Assembly: GCA_946481135.1 (NCBI GenBank)
Contig: CAMLMQ010000081.1
Span: forward strand, 1 to 11,760
Length of the DNA: 11,760 nt
Origin: an uncultured Microbacteriaceae bacterium
GTDB taxonomy: Bacteria > Actinomycetota > Actinomycetes > Actinomycetales > Microbacteriaceae
Direction: 5' to 3'
The notes under the pieces were generated by a model. That model was given only the letters and a program-made list of their open reading frames with translations. It ran no database searches and was not told the DNA's origin. Position numbers and translations under genes: made by a program. This document shows, in pieces, positions 5,488-11,760 of this stretch. Numbering within the stretch: the first letter of the stretch is position 1; every line of letters starts with the position of its first letter.

Positions 5488-6228
5488 CTCCGCCTCGTTC
5501 CCCTCGATCCACCGGCGCCGCGCGGCGCGCCGCGCCCAGGGCGAGTCGTCCGGCCAGTGCGCCGCGAGGGTCGGGACGATCCACGACAGTCGCCGGATGA
5601 ACCCCGACCAGGTCGCGAACGGCCGTGCCGAGATGCCGACGATCCACGTGCGGTCGTAGCGCACCGGCATCCACGGGCGGATGTGGAGGCTCAGGTCGAG
5701 GTCGTCATGGATGTCGGTGCGCTCGCGATGCACCTCGCGGCCGATCTCCGCCCACACGCGGCGCCGCATCGCGAAGTTGGAGCCGAAGATCGGGGGGTGG
5801 CCGAGGTACAGGGTCATCGACCAGTAGAGACCGCCGACCCACCACGAGCGGGCGAGTCGGTTCGCGATCGGTCCGGCGTCGTAGAACTCGGCCGAACCCG
5901 ACAGCAGGGCGAGGTCGGGGTCGTCGCGGAACGCGGCGACGGCGTCGGCGAGCCAGCCGGGCGGGCACACGGTGTCGGCGTCGATGCGCAGCAGCAGGTC
6001 GCCACGCGCGGCGTCGAACCCCGCGGCGGAGGCGCGCGGGATGCCGGCGATCGGCTCGAACACGACGCGGGCGCCGGCCGCCTCGGCGACGGCACGGGTG
6101 GCGTCCGTCGATCCGTTGTCGACGACGACGACCTCGTCGGGCGCGTGGGTCTGCGCCGCGAGCGACGCGAGGCAGCGCTCGAGCATCTCGGCGTCGTTGC
6201 GGGCGGGGATCACGACCGTGACGGACAT
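5470..6228 (-). CDS. Family 2 glycosyltransferase (GT-A fold)
   Basis: 252 aa. The N-terminus has the classic GT2 strand and turn, SVTVVIPARNDAEMLERCL (2-20), then QTHAPDEVVVVDNGSTDAT (26-44). The metal-binding DxD is RIDADT (81-86, Asp83 and Asp85). Further along come FGSNFAMRR (148-156) and HDDLDLSLH (174-182), in the place of the acceptor-side acidic motif. The last 40 residues are Trp/Arg-rich. No membrane segment is seen, so it is likely a soluble or peripheral enzyme transferring a sugar from a nucleotide-sugar to an unknown acceptor. The ATG at 6228 is 6 nt after the stop of the Ada-AlkA gene, with no Shine-Dalgarno site; TAGTCT ends 8 nt upstream. It could be co-transcribed with Ada-AlkA or have its own leaderless promoter. 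Confidence 0.92.
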   Translation of the reverse strand: MSVTVVIPARNDAEMLERCLASLAAQTHAPDEVVVVDNGSTDATRAVAEAAGARVVFEPIAGIPRASAAGFDAARGDLLLRIDADTVCPPGWLADAVAAFRDDPDLALLSGSAEFYDAGPIANRLARSWWVGGLYWSMTLYLGHPPIFGSNFAMRRRVWAEIGREVHRERTDIHDDLDLSLHIRPWMPVRYDRTWIVGISARPFATWSGFIRRLSWIVPTLAAHWPDDSPWARRAARRRWIEGNEAEREALA

Positions 6229-6234
6229 CGCGGG

Positions 6235-7695
6235 TCAGACTACTCGGGACCCGACGGGTCGCGCCCGCCAGAGGTGCAGCGCGGCATAGGAGCGCCACGG
6301 TGCCCACCCGGGGCGGGGCGACGGCGCGATCCCGAGCGCGCGGGCCGACTGCACGAGCACGAGGTCGGTCGCGGGGAATGCGTCGGGATGCCCGAGTGCC
6401 CTCATGGCGAGGTACTCGCTCGTCCACGGGCCGACGCCGGGAAGTGCGAGCAGGCGGGCGCGCAGCTCGGCGACGGGGGTCGCGGGGTGCAGCGGCAGGT
6501 CGCCGGCCGCGACGACGCCGGCGACGGTGCGGATGGCGGCGACGCGCGCCGCGGGTCCGCGCAGCACCTCCCCGCCGCGCTCGGCGAGCTGGGCGGCGGT
6601 CGGGAACCCGCCGAAGTGCGCGACGATGCGCCCGAGCACCGTGCGCGCGGCGGCGACGGAGATCTGCTGCCCGACGAGGGTGCGGAACAGCGCTTCCTCG
6701 GGGTCGGCGCTGCCGGCGATGCGGATGCCGGGCACCGCCCGCACGAGCGGCGCGAGATCGGGGTCGCGGCCGAGGTGGGCGTCGATCGCGACGGAGTCGG
6801 CGTCGAGGTCGAGCATGCGGCGCACGCGCGCGGTGAGCGCGGGCAGGTCGGCGAGCGCCGCGAGGCGGGCCGTGAGAAGCACGCCGCCGGGGGACGGGGT
6901 GACCTCGAGCGTCGCCGGGCCGCCGGGCAGTCGCACCGGGCGCGCGAACCGGGTGTCGTCGCCCTCCTCGAACCCCGGGATGGCGTGGTCGGCGAGGAAG
7001 CGGAAGAGCCCGGCCGCGTCGAACGGCGCGCGCGCCGGCAGCCGGAGCGTGATCGCGCCGCCCTCGGCGGGCAGCGGCGCCCCGCGGCGGGCGAGGGCGC
7101 GCAGTTCGCTTGGGGTGGCGCGGTAGACGGCGGCGATCGTGTCGTTGAACTGACGCAGCGACCCGAACCCGGCCGCGAACGCGATGTCGGCGATCGGCAG
7201 GTCGGTCGCGCCGAGCAGCGAGCGGGCGGTCTGTGCGCGGTGCGCGCGGGCGAGGGCGAGCGGGCCCGCGCCGAGCTCGTCGCGCAGCACTCGGCTGACG
7301 TGACGCGGGGTGTAGCCGAGTCGGGCCGCGAGCCCCGCGACCCCGTCGCGCTCGACGACGCCGTCGTGCACGAGCCGCATCGCCCGGGAGGCGAGGTCGT
7401 CGCGCAGATTCCAGTCGGGGGAGCCGGGTACGGCATCCGGCTGACACCGTTTGCAGGCCCGCAGCCCGGCCTCGTGCGCCGCGGCGGCGGTGCGGTAGAA
7501 CGCCACGTTCCCGGGCTTGGGGGTGACCGCCGGACAGCTCGGCCGGCAGTAGATGCCCGTCGTGCGCACGCCCGCGATGAACTGCCCGTCGAACCGCGCG
7601 TCGCGCGCGGCGAGCGCGGCGTAGCGTTGCGCGAAGAGGTCCACGGGCGCCAGCCTCGCACGCGCCGCCGACGCGGACCAGCGGGATTCGGACAT
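6235..7695 (-). CDS. Ada-AlkA fusion: methylphosphotriester sensor/activator plus 3-methyladenine DNA glycosylase
   Basis: 486 aa with three domains. Residues 18-95 are the Ada metal-binding domain: RDARFDGQFIAGVRTTGIYC and CKRCQPD supply the four zinc cysteines Cys50, Cys54, Cys81 and Cys84; in Ada the first takes up methyl groups from phosphotriesters. Residues 96-200 are an AraC-type double helix-turn-helix (GLAARLGYTPRHVSRVL, then IADIAFAAGFGSLRQFNDTI). Residues 210-486 are AlkA: its N-terminal domain, FRTLVGQQISVAAA (337-350), the helix-hairpin-helix LPGVGPWTSEYLAMR (418-432) and the catalytic Asp444 (ATDLVL), ending WRSYAALHLW. The Ada C-terminal methyltransferase is absent; this fusion is common in actinobacteria. 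It should sense alkylation and remove alkylated bases, and may activate its own promoter. GTG 7644 is an alternative start with GAGG upstream, giving a shorter, equally plausible N-terminus. Confidence 0.95.
   Translation of the reverse strand: MSESRWSASAARARLAPVDLFAQRYAALAARDARFDGQFIAGVRTTGIYCRPSCPAVTPKPGNVAFYRTAAAAHEAGLRACKRCQPDAVPGSPDWNLRDDLASRAMRLVHDGVVERDGVAGLAARLGYTPRHVSRVLRDELGAGPLALARAHRAQTARSLLGATDLPIADIAFAAGFGSLRQFNDTIAAVYRATPSELRALARRGAPLPAEGGAITLRLPARAPFDAAGLFRFLADHAIPGFEEGDDTRFARPVRLPGGPATLEVTPSPGGVLLTARLAALADLPALTARVRRMLDLDADSVAIDAHLGRDPDLAPLVRAVPGIRIAGSADPEEALFRTLVGQQISVAAARTVLGRIVAHFGGFPTAAQLAERGGEVLRGPAARVAAIRTVAGVVAAGDLPLHPATPVAELRARLLALPGVGPWTSEYLAMRALGHPDAFPATDLVLVQSARALGIAPSPRPGWAPWRSYAALHLWRARPVGSRVV
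6237..6242 (-). promoter_or_regulatory. Possible internal -10 TAGTCT before the glycosyltransferase gene
   Basis: TAGTCT on the minus strand overlaps the last codons of the Ada-AlkA gene and ends 8 nt before ATG 6228. No Shine-Dalgarno site is present, so either this promoter gives a leaderless mRNA or translation continues from the upstream gene. Confidence 0.35.
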
Positions 7696-7705
7696 CGCGG
7701 GCCGC

Positions 7706-7715
7706 CGGATACTCT
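7706..7715. promoter_or_regulatory. Overlapping divergent -10 elements of the Ada-AlkA and GlcD-like genes
   Basis: On the plus strand TACTCT (7710-7715) ends 6 nt before ATG 7722, with TTCGGA (7687-7692) 17 bp upstream as a possible -35. On the minus strand TATCCG (7711-7706) ends 10 nt before ATG 7695. The two hexamers share two base pairs. The start codons are only 26 bp apart. Confidence 0.4.
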
Positions 7716-7721
7716 CGGAGG

Positions 7722-9110
7722 ATGACCACCGAGGCACCGCAGCCCACGGTGTCGCTCGCGGCCCTGCGCGCCGAACTCGGCGACATCGTCCGCACCGACG
7801 CCGACGCGCTCTCCGCGGCGCGCGCCGACCAGTCCGGGCACGTCGCCCGGTCGGCCCCGCTCGCGATCGTCGAGGCGCGCGACGTCTCGGACGTGCAGGC
7901 GACGCTGCGCTTCGCGAGCGCCTCCCGCATCCCGGTCGTGCCGCGGGGTGCCGGCACCGGTCTCGCGGGCGGCGCGATCGCGGGGGAGGGCGAGCTCGTG
8001 CTCTCGACACGGAGCATGACCCGCGTGCTGGAGGTGTCGCTCGACGACGAGCTCGCCGTCGTCGAGCCGGGCATCATCAACGCCGACCTCAACGCGCTCC
8101 TCGCCCCGCGTGGGCTGTGGTGGGCGCCCGACCCGGCCAGCCGGGCGATCTCGACCGTCGGCGGCAACATCGCGACCAACGCGGGAGGGCTGCTCTGCGC
8201 GAAGTACGGGGTCACGCGTGACGCGGTGCTCGGCCTCAAGGTCGTGCTCGCCGATGGGCGTCTGCTCGAACTCGGTCGCCGCACCGTCAAGGGCGTCACG
8301 GGCTACGACCTCACGGCGCTCGTCATCGGGTCGGAGGGCACGCTCGGCGTCATCGTCGAGGCGACGCTGCGGCTGCGCCCGCTGCCGACCGGCACGATCG
8401 TCACCCTGAGCGCCCGGTTCGACTCGGTCGAGCATGCGGCGCGCGCGTCGAGCGTCGTGAGCGCACGCGGCCTGCGACCGGCGATCATGGAGCTGCTCGA
8501 CCCGCTCGCCGTGCGCAGCATCGCGGCGTATCTCGACGCCGACCTCGGCACCGGCGCGCTGCTGCTCGTGCGCACCGACGGGGTCGGCGCGGAGGCGGAG
8601 GCCGAGGCCGTCGCCGCCGTCATCCGCTCGCTCGGCGGCGTCGTCGAGGCGACCGCCGACCCCGCCGACGGCGAGCGGCTCTTCGACGTGCGGCGCGCGT
8701 TCCATCCCGCGCAGGCGGCGCGCGGCACGGTGCTCATCGAGGACGTGGCCGTGCCGCGCAGCGCCCTGCCCGCGATGTTCGCCTCGATCGAGCGCATCTC
8801 GGCGGCGTACGACCTCGAGATCCCCACGGTCGCGCATGCCGGCGACGGCAACCTGCACCCCAATTTCGTCTTCGACGCCGAGACGGTCGACGGGCACGTC
8901 GAGGTGCCCGAGCGGGTCTGGGCCGCGGCCGACGAGCTCTTCCTCGACTGCCTGCGCCTCGGCGGCACGCTGACGGGGGAGCACGGGGTCGGCATCCTCA
9001 AACGGCGCTGGCTCCGCGGCGAGCTCGGAGACGACTCCTTCGAGCTGCAGCGGCAGCTGAAACAGGTCTTCGACCCTCTCGGCATCCTCAACCCCGGCAA
9101 GGTCTTCTGA
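7722..9110 (+). CDS. FAD-binding oxidase, glycolate oxidase GlcD / D-lactate dehydrogenase-like
   Basis: 462 aa, full length for the family. The PCMH-type FAD domain has IPVVPRGAGTGLAGGAIAGE (70-89), VVEPGI (113-118), PDPASRAISTVGGNIATNAG (137-156), VTGYDLTALVIGSEGTLGVI (192-211) and EATLRLRP (213-220). The C-terminal FAD-oxidase domain shows HAGDGNLHPNF (372-382), where the family has metal/substrate-binding His residues, GGTLTGEHGVG (414-424), and the terminal FDPLGILNPGKVF (450-462). It should oxidise a 2-hydroxy acid such as glycolate or D-lactate to the keto acid, passing electrons to an acceptor. No GlcE or GlcF partner (nor an iron-sulfur domain fused to it) is in the window, so a single-subunit dehydrogenase is more likely. 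The start ATG has TACTCT 6 nt before it. The adjacent CGGAGG touches the ATG and is too close to serve as a ribosome site. Confidence 0.94.
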   Translation: MTTEAPQPTVSLAALRAELGDIVRTDADALSAARADQSGHVARSAPLAIVEARDVSDVQATLRFASASRIPVVPRGAGTGLAGGAIAGEGELVLSTRSMTRVLEVSLDDELAVVEPGIINADLNALLAPRGLWWAPDPASRAISTVGGNIATNAGGLLCAKYGVTRDAVLGLKVVLADGRLLELGRRTVKGVTGYDLTALVIGSEGTLGVIVEATLRLRPLPTGTIVTLSARFDSVEHAARASSVVSARGLRPAIMELLDPLAVRSIAAYLDADLGTGALLLVRTDGVGAEAEAEAVAAVIRSLGGVVEATADPADGERLFDVRRAFHPAQAARGTVLIEDVAVPRSALPAMFASIERISAAYDLEIPTVAHAGDGNLHPNFVFDAETVDGHVEVPERVWAAADELFLDCLRLGGTLTGEHGVGILKRRWLRGELGDDSFELQRQLKQVFDPLGILNPGKVF

Positions 9111-9182
9111 CCCTCCTCGCGCGGGGCCGAACTGGGCGTTGGCGGGGAATAGGTGACACGACCAGCACGTTGCAGTCGATGT

Positions 9183-9773
9183 ATGCCTACCAACCTGACC
9201 GAGTCCCGTCCCCGTCCGAACCTCGTGCCGCGGCCGACGATCGGACGGCTTCGCCTGCGCCCCACCCGCCGGGGCCGCGGCTTCATCGTCGGCGTCGTGG
9301 ATGCCGTCGGACCCGACACGAACGGCTTCGCCCCCCGCGACCGCGTCGCGTGGCGTGACACCGGCCAGCAGCTCGAGCCGCTGATCCTCATCGATCAGGA
9401 CGACGTGCTCGGCGTGCCCGGCTGGGTCAGCGATGAGAAGGTGGTCTCGTATCTCGGGGCCGGCCTCATCGCCCGCAGCCTCGTGCGCACGCGGCCCTTC
9501 AGCCGCGGCGAGCAGGTGCGCGTCGAGTCGCACGATCCGCTCGTCGCGCAGATGACCGCGGCGTGGGCCCGTTCGCTCGGCGCCCGCGTGGTCGAGGCGC
9601 CGACGGAGCCCGCGGATGTCGCCCTCTTCGACGACCGGATGGCGCGCCGCCGCGGACTCGGCAGCCACGGCCGACTGGCGCAGGCCGCCGTCGAGGTGTT
9701 CCAGGCCATCCGTGCCGGAGTGTTCGACGACGTGCCGCTGCTGCCCGCCGGCGAGGGTCGCCTCGCCGCCTGA
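9183..9773 (+). CDS. Shortened MDR/quinone-oxidoreductase-like protein with lost nucleotide-binding motif
   Basis: 196 aa; MDR quinone oxidoreductases are usually about 320. The fragment FIVGVVDAVGPDTNGFAPRD and RVAW (34-57) matches the GroES-like strand ending GDRV of the family. DEKVVSYLGAGLIARSLVRT (84-103) and RGEQVRV (108-114) follow the helix and strand entering the Rossmann fold, and AAWARSLGARVVEA (126-139) matches the helix and next strand. The Gly-rich loop between them (GGVG in quinone reductases) reads DPLV (118-121). About 100 residues are then missing before LAQAAVEVFQAIRAGVFDDV (165-184), like the family C-terminus. The frame is intact with normal codon use, so it is probably expressed but not able to bind NAD(P)H normally. 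The ATG at 9183 has no Shine-Dalgarno site. An earlier in-frame ATG at 9153 is possible but adds no recognisable residues. The alignment is by eye. Confidence 0.7.
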   Translation: MPTNLTESRPRPNLVPRPTIGRLRLRPTRRGRGFIVGVVDAVGPDTNGFAPRDRVAWRDTGQQLEPLILIDQDDVLGVPGWVSDEKVVSYLGAGLIARSLVRTRPFSRGEQVRVESHDPLVAQMTAAWARSLGARVVEAPTEPADVALFDDRMARRRGLGSHGRLAQAAVEVFQAIRAGVFDDVPLLPAGEGRLAA

Positions 9774-9779
9774 CGTCCC

Positions 9780-9793
9780 GGGGGTGGGCCCCC
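9780..9793 (+). other. Small GGGGG/CCCCC hairpin before the CMD-like gene
   Basis: GGGGG (9780-9784) can pair with CCCCC (9789-9793) around TGGG. It lies 6 nt after the preceding stop and directly abuts the putative -10 at 9794. It could be a weak terminator or part of the promoter spacer. Confidence 0.25.
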
Positions 9794-9799
9794 TAGGCT
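9794..9799 (+). promoter_or_regulatory. Putative -10 element TAGGCT with -35 CTGACG
   Basis: TAGGCT ends 6 nt (GACGGC) before ATG 9806. CTGACG (9770-9775), overlapping the stop codon of the preceding gene, is 18 bp upstream and matches TTGACA at four of six positions. The leader would be absent or nearly so. Confidence 0.5.
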
Positions 9800-9805
9800 G
9801 ACGGC

Positions 9806-10312
9806 ATGGGCTTCCTTCCCGTGCCGTCCGACGACGAGTTGAGCGCCGACGCGGTCGCGGCGAAGAACCGGTTCCAGGACGAGCGTCCGGGGCCGCTCGG
9901 CGCGCTCGAGCGCGCGCTGCTGACCAATGTGACCGTGTTCGAGGCGTACACGCGCTGGTTCGAGGTCAAGGACGAACTGGAGGCGCTCGTCGGCGAGCGC
10001 GCGGTCACGCTGTTCTCGCTCGCCCTGTCCCGCGGCGCCGGAGCCCCGTACCCGACGGCGTTCTTCGAGGGCGAGTTGCGCGAGGGCGGCGACGATCCCG
10101 AGAACCCCCAGGTCACCGAGGCCGAGGGGCTGCTGCTGGAGTGGGGCCGCGCCGTCGGCGCCGACCCCGGCCGGGTGGCCGACGACCTGATCGCCCGTGT
10201 CGAGGCGACGTTCAAGCCGTCCACGCGTGCCGTGCTCGCGGGCTACGCGGGGATGATGTCCGCCGTGTGCGTGTTCTCCCTGCTCGCCGGCCTCGACCCG
10301 GCGCGCGCGTGA
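9806..10312 (+). CDS. Carboxymuconolactone decarboxylase/AhpD-like fold protein lacking CxxC
   Basis: 168 aa, no signal peptide. The middle resembles a group of CMD-like proteins: FEAYTRWFEVKDELEALVGE (45-64), RAVTLFSLALS (65-75), TAFFEGELREGGDDPENP (84-101) and TEAEGLLLEWGRAVG (104-118). Related proteins have a CxxC pair just before the (S/T)xFF residues; here those positions read APYP (80-83), and the only cysteine is Cys155 near the end. Peroxidase or disulfide chemistry of the AhpD type is therefore not expected. Alternatively it is a separate helical family with chance likeness. The start ATG has the -10 TAGGCT 6 nt upstream and no Shine-Dalgarno site. The gene ends in a GTGA overlap with the membrane protein gene, so the two are coupled. 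Confidence 0.65.
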   Translation: MGFLPVPSDDELSADAVAAKNRFQDERPGPLGALERALLTNVTVFEAYTRWFEVKDELEALVGERAVTLFSLALSRGAGAPYPTAFFEGELREGGDDPENPQVTEAEGLLLEWGRAVGADPGRVADDLIARVEATFKPSTRAVLAGYAGMMSAVCVFSLLAGLDPARA

Positions 10313-11061
10313 ACGACAGCGTTCTCGTCGGCGTTCTCGTCGCGGGGCTCGCCGCCGTGCTGCTGCAGGTGAGCGACGCCGTCGCCGCGCTCGTCGACGC
10401 CTCGACCGTGCGCGACAGCGACGAACCGGATGCCCTCACCCGGCGTCGCGGCCGGGAGCTGTTCTGGACGATCGCCCTCACGGCCGTCGTCGCGGTCGTG
10501 GTCGCCTACGGCGTGGACCGCGCGGCGCGTCTGGCCTGGGGTCCGGGTGCGGCCGTGCTGCTGCTCACCGCCCTCGCCGCCTTCGCGGTCGGCTGCGTCG
10601 GCGTGCTCGCGGTGCTGCGCCGCGAGCGCCCGACCTACGCGCGGCTGCGGCGGGACCTCCGCGACCGCTCCACGCTCACCGTCGACGCCGACGAACTGCG
10701 TGACCTCGCCGCCCGACTGGAGCGCGCCGACCGTCTGCGCGCGCGCCGTCCCCGGGCGTCGCTCGTGCTGCGCATCCTGGGCCTGCTGCTCGTCGCCGCG
10801 TGCGCCGTGCTCGCCGTGCTCGACACCCCGGCACTGCTCGCGGGGGCCGCGGTGGGCGTGGGCGTGCACGTCGTCGCGTTCGTCGTCGCCCTGCGTGCGG
10901 CGACGGTGCGACGCGACCGCCTCGACGCCGTGCTGGATGCGCAGCGCGAGGAGGTGCTCGCCCTGCTCGAGCGGGCCCGCATCCCCGCGCGCACGAGCGT
11001 TCCGGGGCTGCGTGACCGCGTCGCGCGCGCCCTCGCGATCCTGCGCGAGAAGCAACGCTGA
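10309..11061 (+). CDS. Unknown five-pass membrane protein
   Basis: I do not recognise a family. 250 aa from the GTG at 10309, which overlaps the preceding stop as GTGA. Hydrophobic segments lie at about 4-26, 51-69, 80-102, 151-171 and 176-197. Between segments three and four is a charged stretch (103-150: RRERPTYARLRRDLRDR, then VDADELRDLAARLERADRLR) that should form a long helix or coiled coil. A second charged, Leu/Arg-rich helical tail occupies 200-250. No enzyme motif or cysteine pair is visible. By the positive-inside rule the Arg-rich loop and tail are probably cytoplasmic. Coupling to the CMD-like gene suggests joint production, which is an inference. The gene is followed after 20 nt by the PrsW-type gene with its own promoter-like hexamer. 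Confidence 0.85.
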   Translation: MNDSVLVGVLVAGLAAVLLQVSDAVAALVDASTVRDSDEPDALTRRRGRELFWTIALTAVVAVVVAYGVDRAARLAWGPGAAVLLLTALAAFAVGCVGVLAVLRRERPTYARLRRDLRDRSTLTVDADELRDLAARLERADRLRARRPRASLVLRILGLLLVAACAVLAVLDTPALLAGAAVGVGVHVVAFVVALRAATVRRDRLDAVLDAQREEVLALLERARIPARTSVPGLRDRVARALAILREKQR

Positions 11062-11068
11062 ACCTCGA

Positions 11069-11074
11069 TAGATT
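11069..11074 (+). promoter_or_regulatory. Putative -10 element TAGATT of the PrsW-type gene
   Basis: TAGATT ends 7 nt (GTCAGCC) before ATG 11082, with no Shine-Dalgarno site in the 20-nt gap. This again suggests a leaderless mRNA. Confidence 0.45.
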
Positions 11075-11081
11075 GTCAGCC

Positions 11082-11760
11082 ATGGCGCAGCCGACCTCCG
11101 AGACCCCCGACACCCCGACGACGGCCGGCGACCTCGCCGCCGCGCAGGCGAGCGCCTCCCAGGCGACGCCCACGGTGACCGCCCACCAGGCGGCGACGAC
11201 GACCGTGCACCTGCCGCAGGAGGCCCCCGCGGAGGTGCGCGCGACGACCGTGACGACCCCGCAGGACATCTTCGACGTCGACCCCCGCTGGCGTCCGGGG
11301 CTTCGGGCGGCGCTGCTCGTCGGCATCGTCGTCGTCGTCATCTCCGTGGTCGCGATCGCGGCCTACTTCCTCTACTTCCTGGGCGGCGGGCTCACGTTCC
11401 TCGGCGCCATCCTCGCCGTCGTGCCGCTCGGCATCGTGCTGCTCGGCGTGCGCTGGATCGACCGCTGGGAGCCCGAGCCGCGGCTGCTGCAGCTCGTCGC
11501 GCTGCTCTGGGGTGCGGGCGTCTCGATCGGCATCGCGCTCGTCGTCGACTTCGGACTGTCGACGCTGTTCGCCGCCGGCGGCGCCGACGTGAACCTGACG
11601 ATCTTCTTCCAGGTCGCGATCCAGGCGCCGTTCGTCGAGGAGTTCGGCAAGGGCCTCGGCCTGCTGCTCATCTACCTGTTCGCGCGCCGGTACTTCGACG
11701 GGCCCGTCGACGGCATCGTCTACGGCGCCCTCATCGGCGGCGGGTTCGCGTTCACCGAGA
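11082..11760 (+). CDS. PrsW-family intramembrane metalloprotease (C-terminus cut by window edge)
   Basis: 226 residues are visible. Residues 1-65 are Ala/Thr/Pro/Gln-rich and look unfolded. After DVDPRWRPGL (65-74) come membrane segments at about 76-100, 104-124, 136-164 and 172-201. The family motifs are seen: PFVEEFGKGLG (183-193), containing the EExxK signature Glu186, Glu187 and Lys190, and FDGPVDGIVYGALIGGGFAF (205-224), which in PrsW precedes the metal-binding residues that would lie just past the edge. RWIDRWEPEP (124-133) is also typical. In Bacillus PrsW cleaves an anti-sigma factor; in actinobacteria the target is mostly unknown and no sigma/anti-sigma pair is seen here. The ATG at 11082 is the only reasonable start. 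Confidence 0.92.
   Translation, partial: MAQPTSETPDTPTTAGDLAAAQASASQATPTVTAHQAATTTVHLPQEAPAEVRATTVTTPQDIFDVDPRWRPGLRAALLVGIVVVVISVVAIAAYFLYFLGGGLTFLGAILAVVPLGIVLLGVRWIDRWEPEPRLLQLVALLWGAGVSIGIALVVDFGLSTLFAAGGADVNLTIFFQVAIQAPFVEEFGKGLGLLLIYLFARRYFDGPVDGIVYGALIGGGFAFTE

Noticed and set aside
5557..7725. A 722-codon open frame on the plus strand
   Set aside because: Antisense to two confident genes; the composition (Gly/Arg/Glu/Asp/Val repeats) is the mirror of their codon bias.
5705..8299. An 864-codon open frame on the minus strand
   Set aside because: It runs over the Ada-AlkA and glycosyltransferase genes in a shifted frame; its translation is low-complexity Arg/Ala/Pro without domains.
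9111..9182. Promoter or terminator in the gap after the GlcD-like gene
   Set aside because: TTGGCG and AATAGG are present and a short GC-rich stem can be drawn, but spacing and strength are too poor to call either.
6402..9668. A 1088-codon open frame on the minus strand
   Set aside because: It crosses the well-supported GlcD-like and Ada-AlkA genes in other frames, is Arg/Pro/His-rich with no family motif, and is a by-product of high GC.
1..11760. Mobile element, CRISPR, toxin-antitoxin or phage defence system
   Set aside because: No transposase, integrase, terminal repeats, regularly spaced repeats or nuclease/antitoxin pair was found; gene content and composition are even along the window.

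Overview
The window is a very GC-rich chromosomal segment of an actinobacterium, most likely a member of Microbacteriaceae. The base composition, the G/C-biased third codon positions, the frequent GTG starts and 4-base GTGA/ATGA gene overlaps all fit. So does a ~108-aa protein at 1918-2244 beginning MGKILYG, which I recognise from memory as a small family (DUF7882 type) typical of Microbacteriaceae. Sixteen protein-coding genes can be supported; two are cut by the window edges. I see no rRNA, tRNA, CRISPR array, insertion sequence or phage module. It reads as ordinary chromosomal housekeeping, stress and accessory genes, densely packed.

Layout. (1) 1-1809, minus strand: a sulfite-oxidase-like molybdopterin oxidoreductase (partial), preceded by a two-gene unit of a general-stress type short-chain dehydrogenase and a small Rho-N/SAP-like protein. 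A perfect 10-bp palindromic hairpin lies between that unit and the oxidoreductase. (2) 1918-4367: the DUF7882-type gene (+) converges on a YihY/BrkB membrane protein (-) so tightly that their stop codons share bases. The BrkB gene overlaps an upstream DUF6328-like membrane protein gene. Divergent from these is a pair made of a 45-aa acidic peptide gene, translationally coupled to an SRPBCC protein. (3) 4368-4514: a non-coding stretch with five C-runs (G-runs on the minus strand) that could form a G-quadruplex, just upstream of an alpha/beta hydrolase (4515-5438, +). (4) 5470-7695, minus strand: an Ada-AlkA fusion for alkylation repair followed 6 nt later by a family 2 glycosyltransferase. Divergent from it by only 26 bp is a GlcD/D-lactate-dehydrogenase-like flavoprotein (7722-9110). 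(5) 9183-11760, plus strand: a shortened MDR/quinone-oxidoreductase-like protein, a carboxymuconolactone-decarboxylase-like protein without its CxxC, an overlapping multi-pass membrane protein, and the start of a PrsW-type intramembrane protease.

How they fit together: several genes point to stress handling (stress-type SDR, SRPBCC/acidic peptide, Ada-AlkA, PrsW), but they do not form one pathway. The clearest shared property is regulatory. At least seven genes have a TANNNT hexamer ending 6-8 nt before the start codon and no Shine-Dalgarno sequence, the arrangement expected of leaderless mRNAs. Internal or coupled genes use Shine-Dalgarno sites or stop/start overlaps instead. I do not see a convincing new multi-gene system. 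The best candidates for novelty are the acidic peptide-SRPBCC pair, the two degenerate enzyme-fold proteins (MDR-like and CMD-like), and the palindrome and G-run elements between genes.
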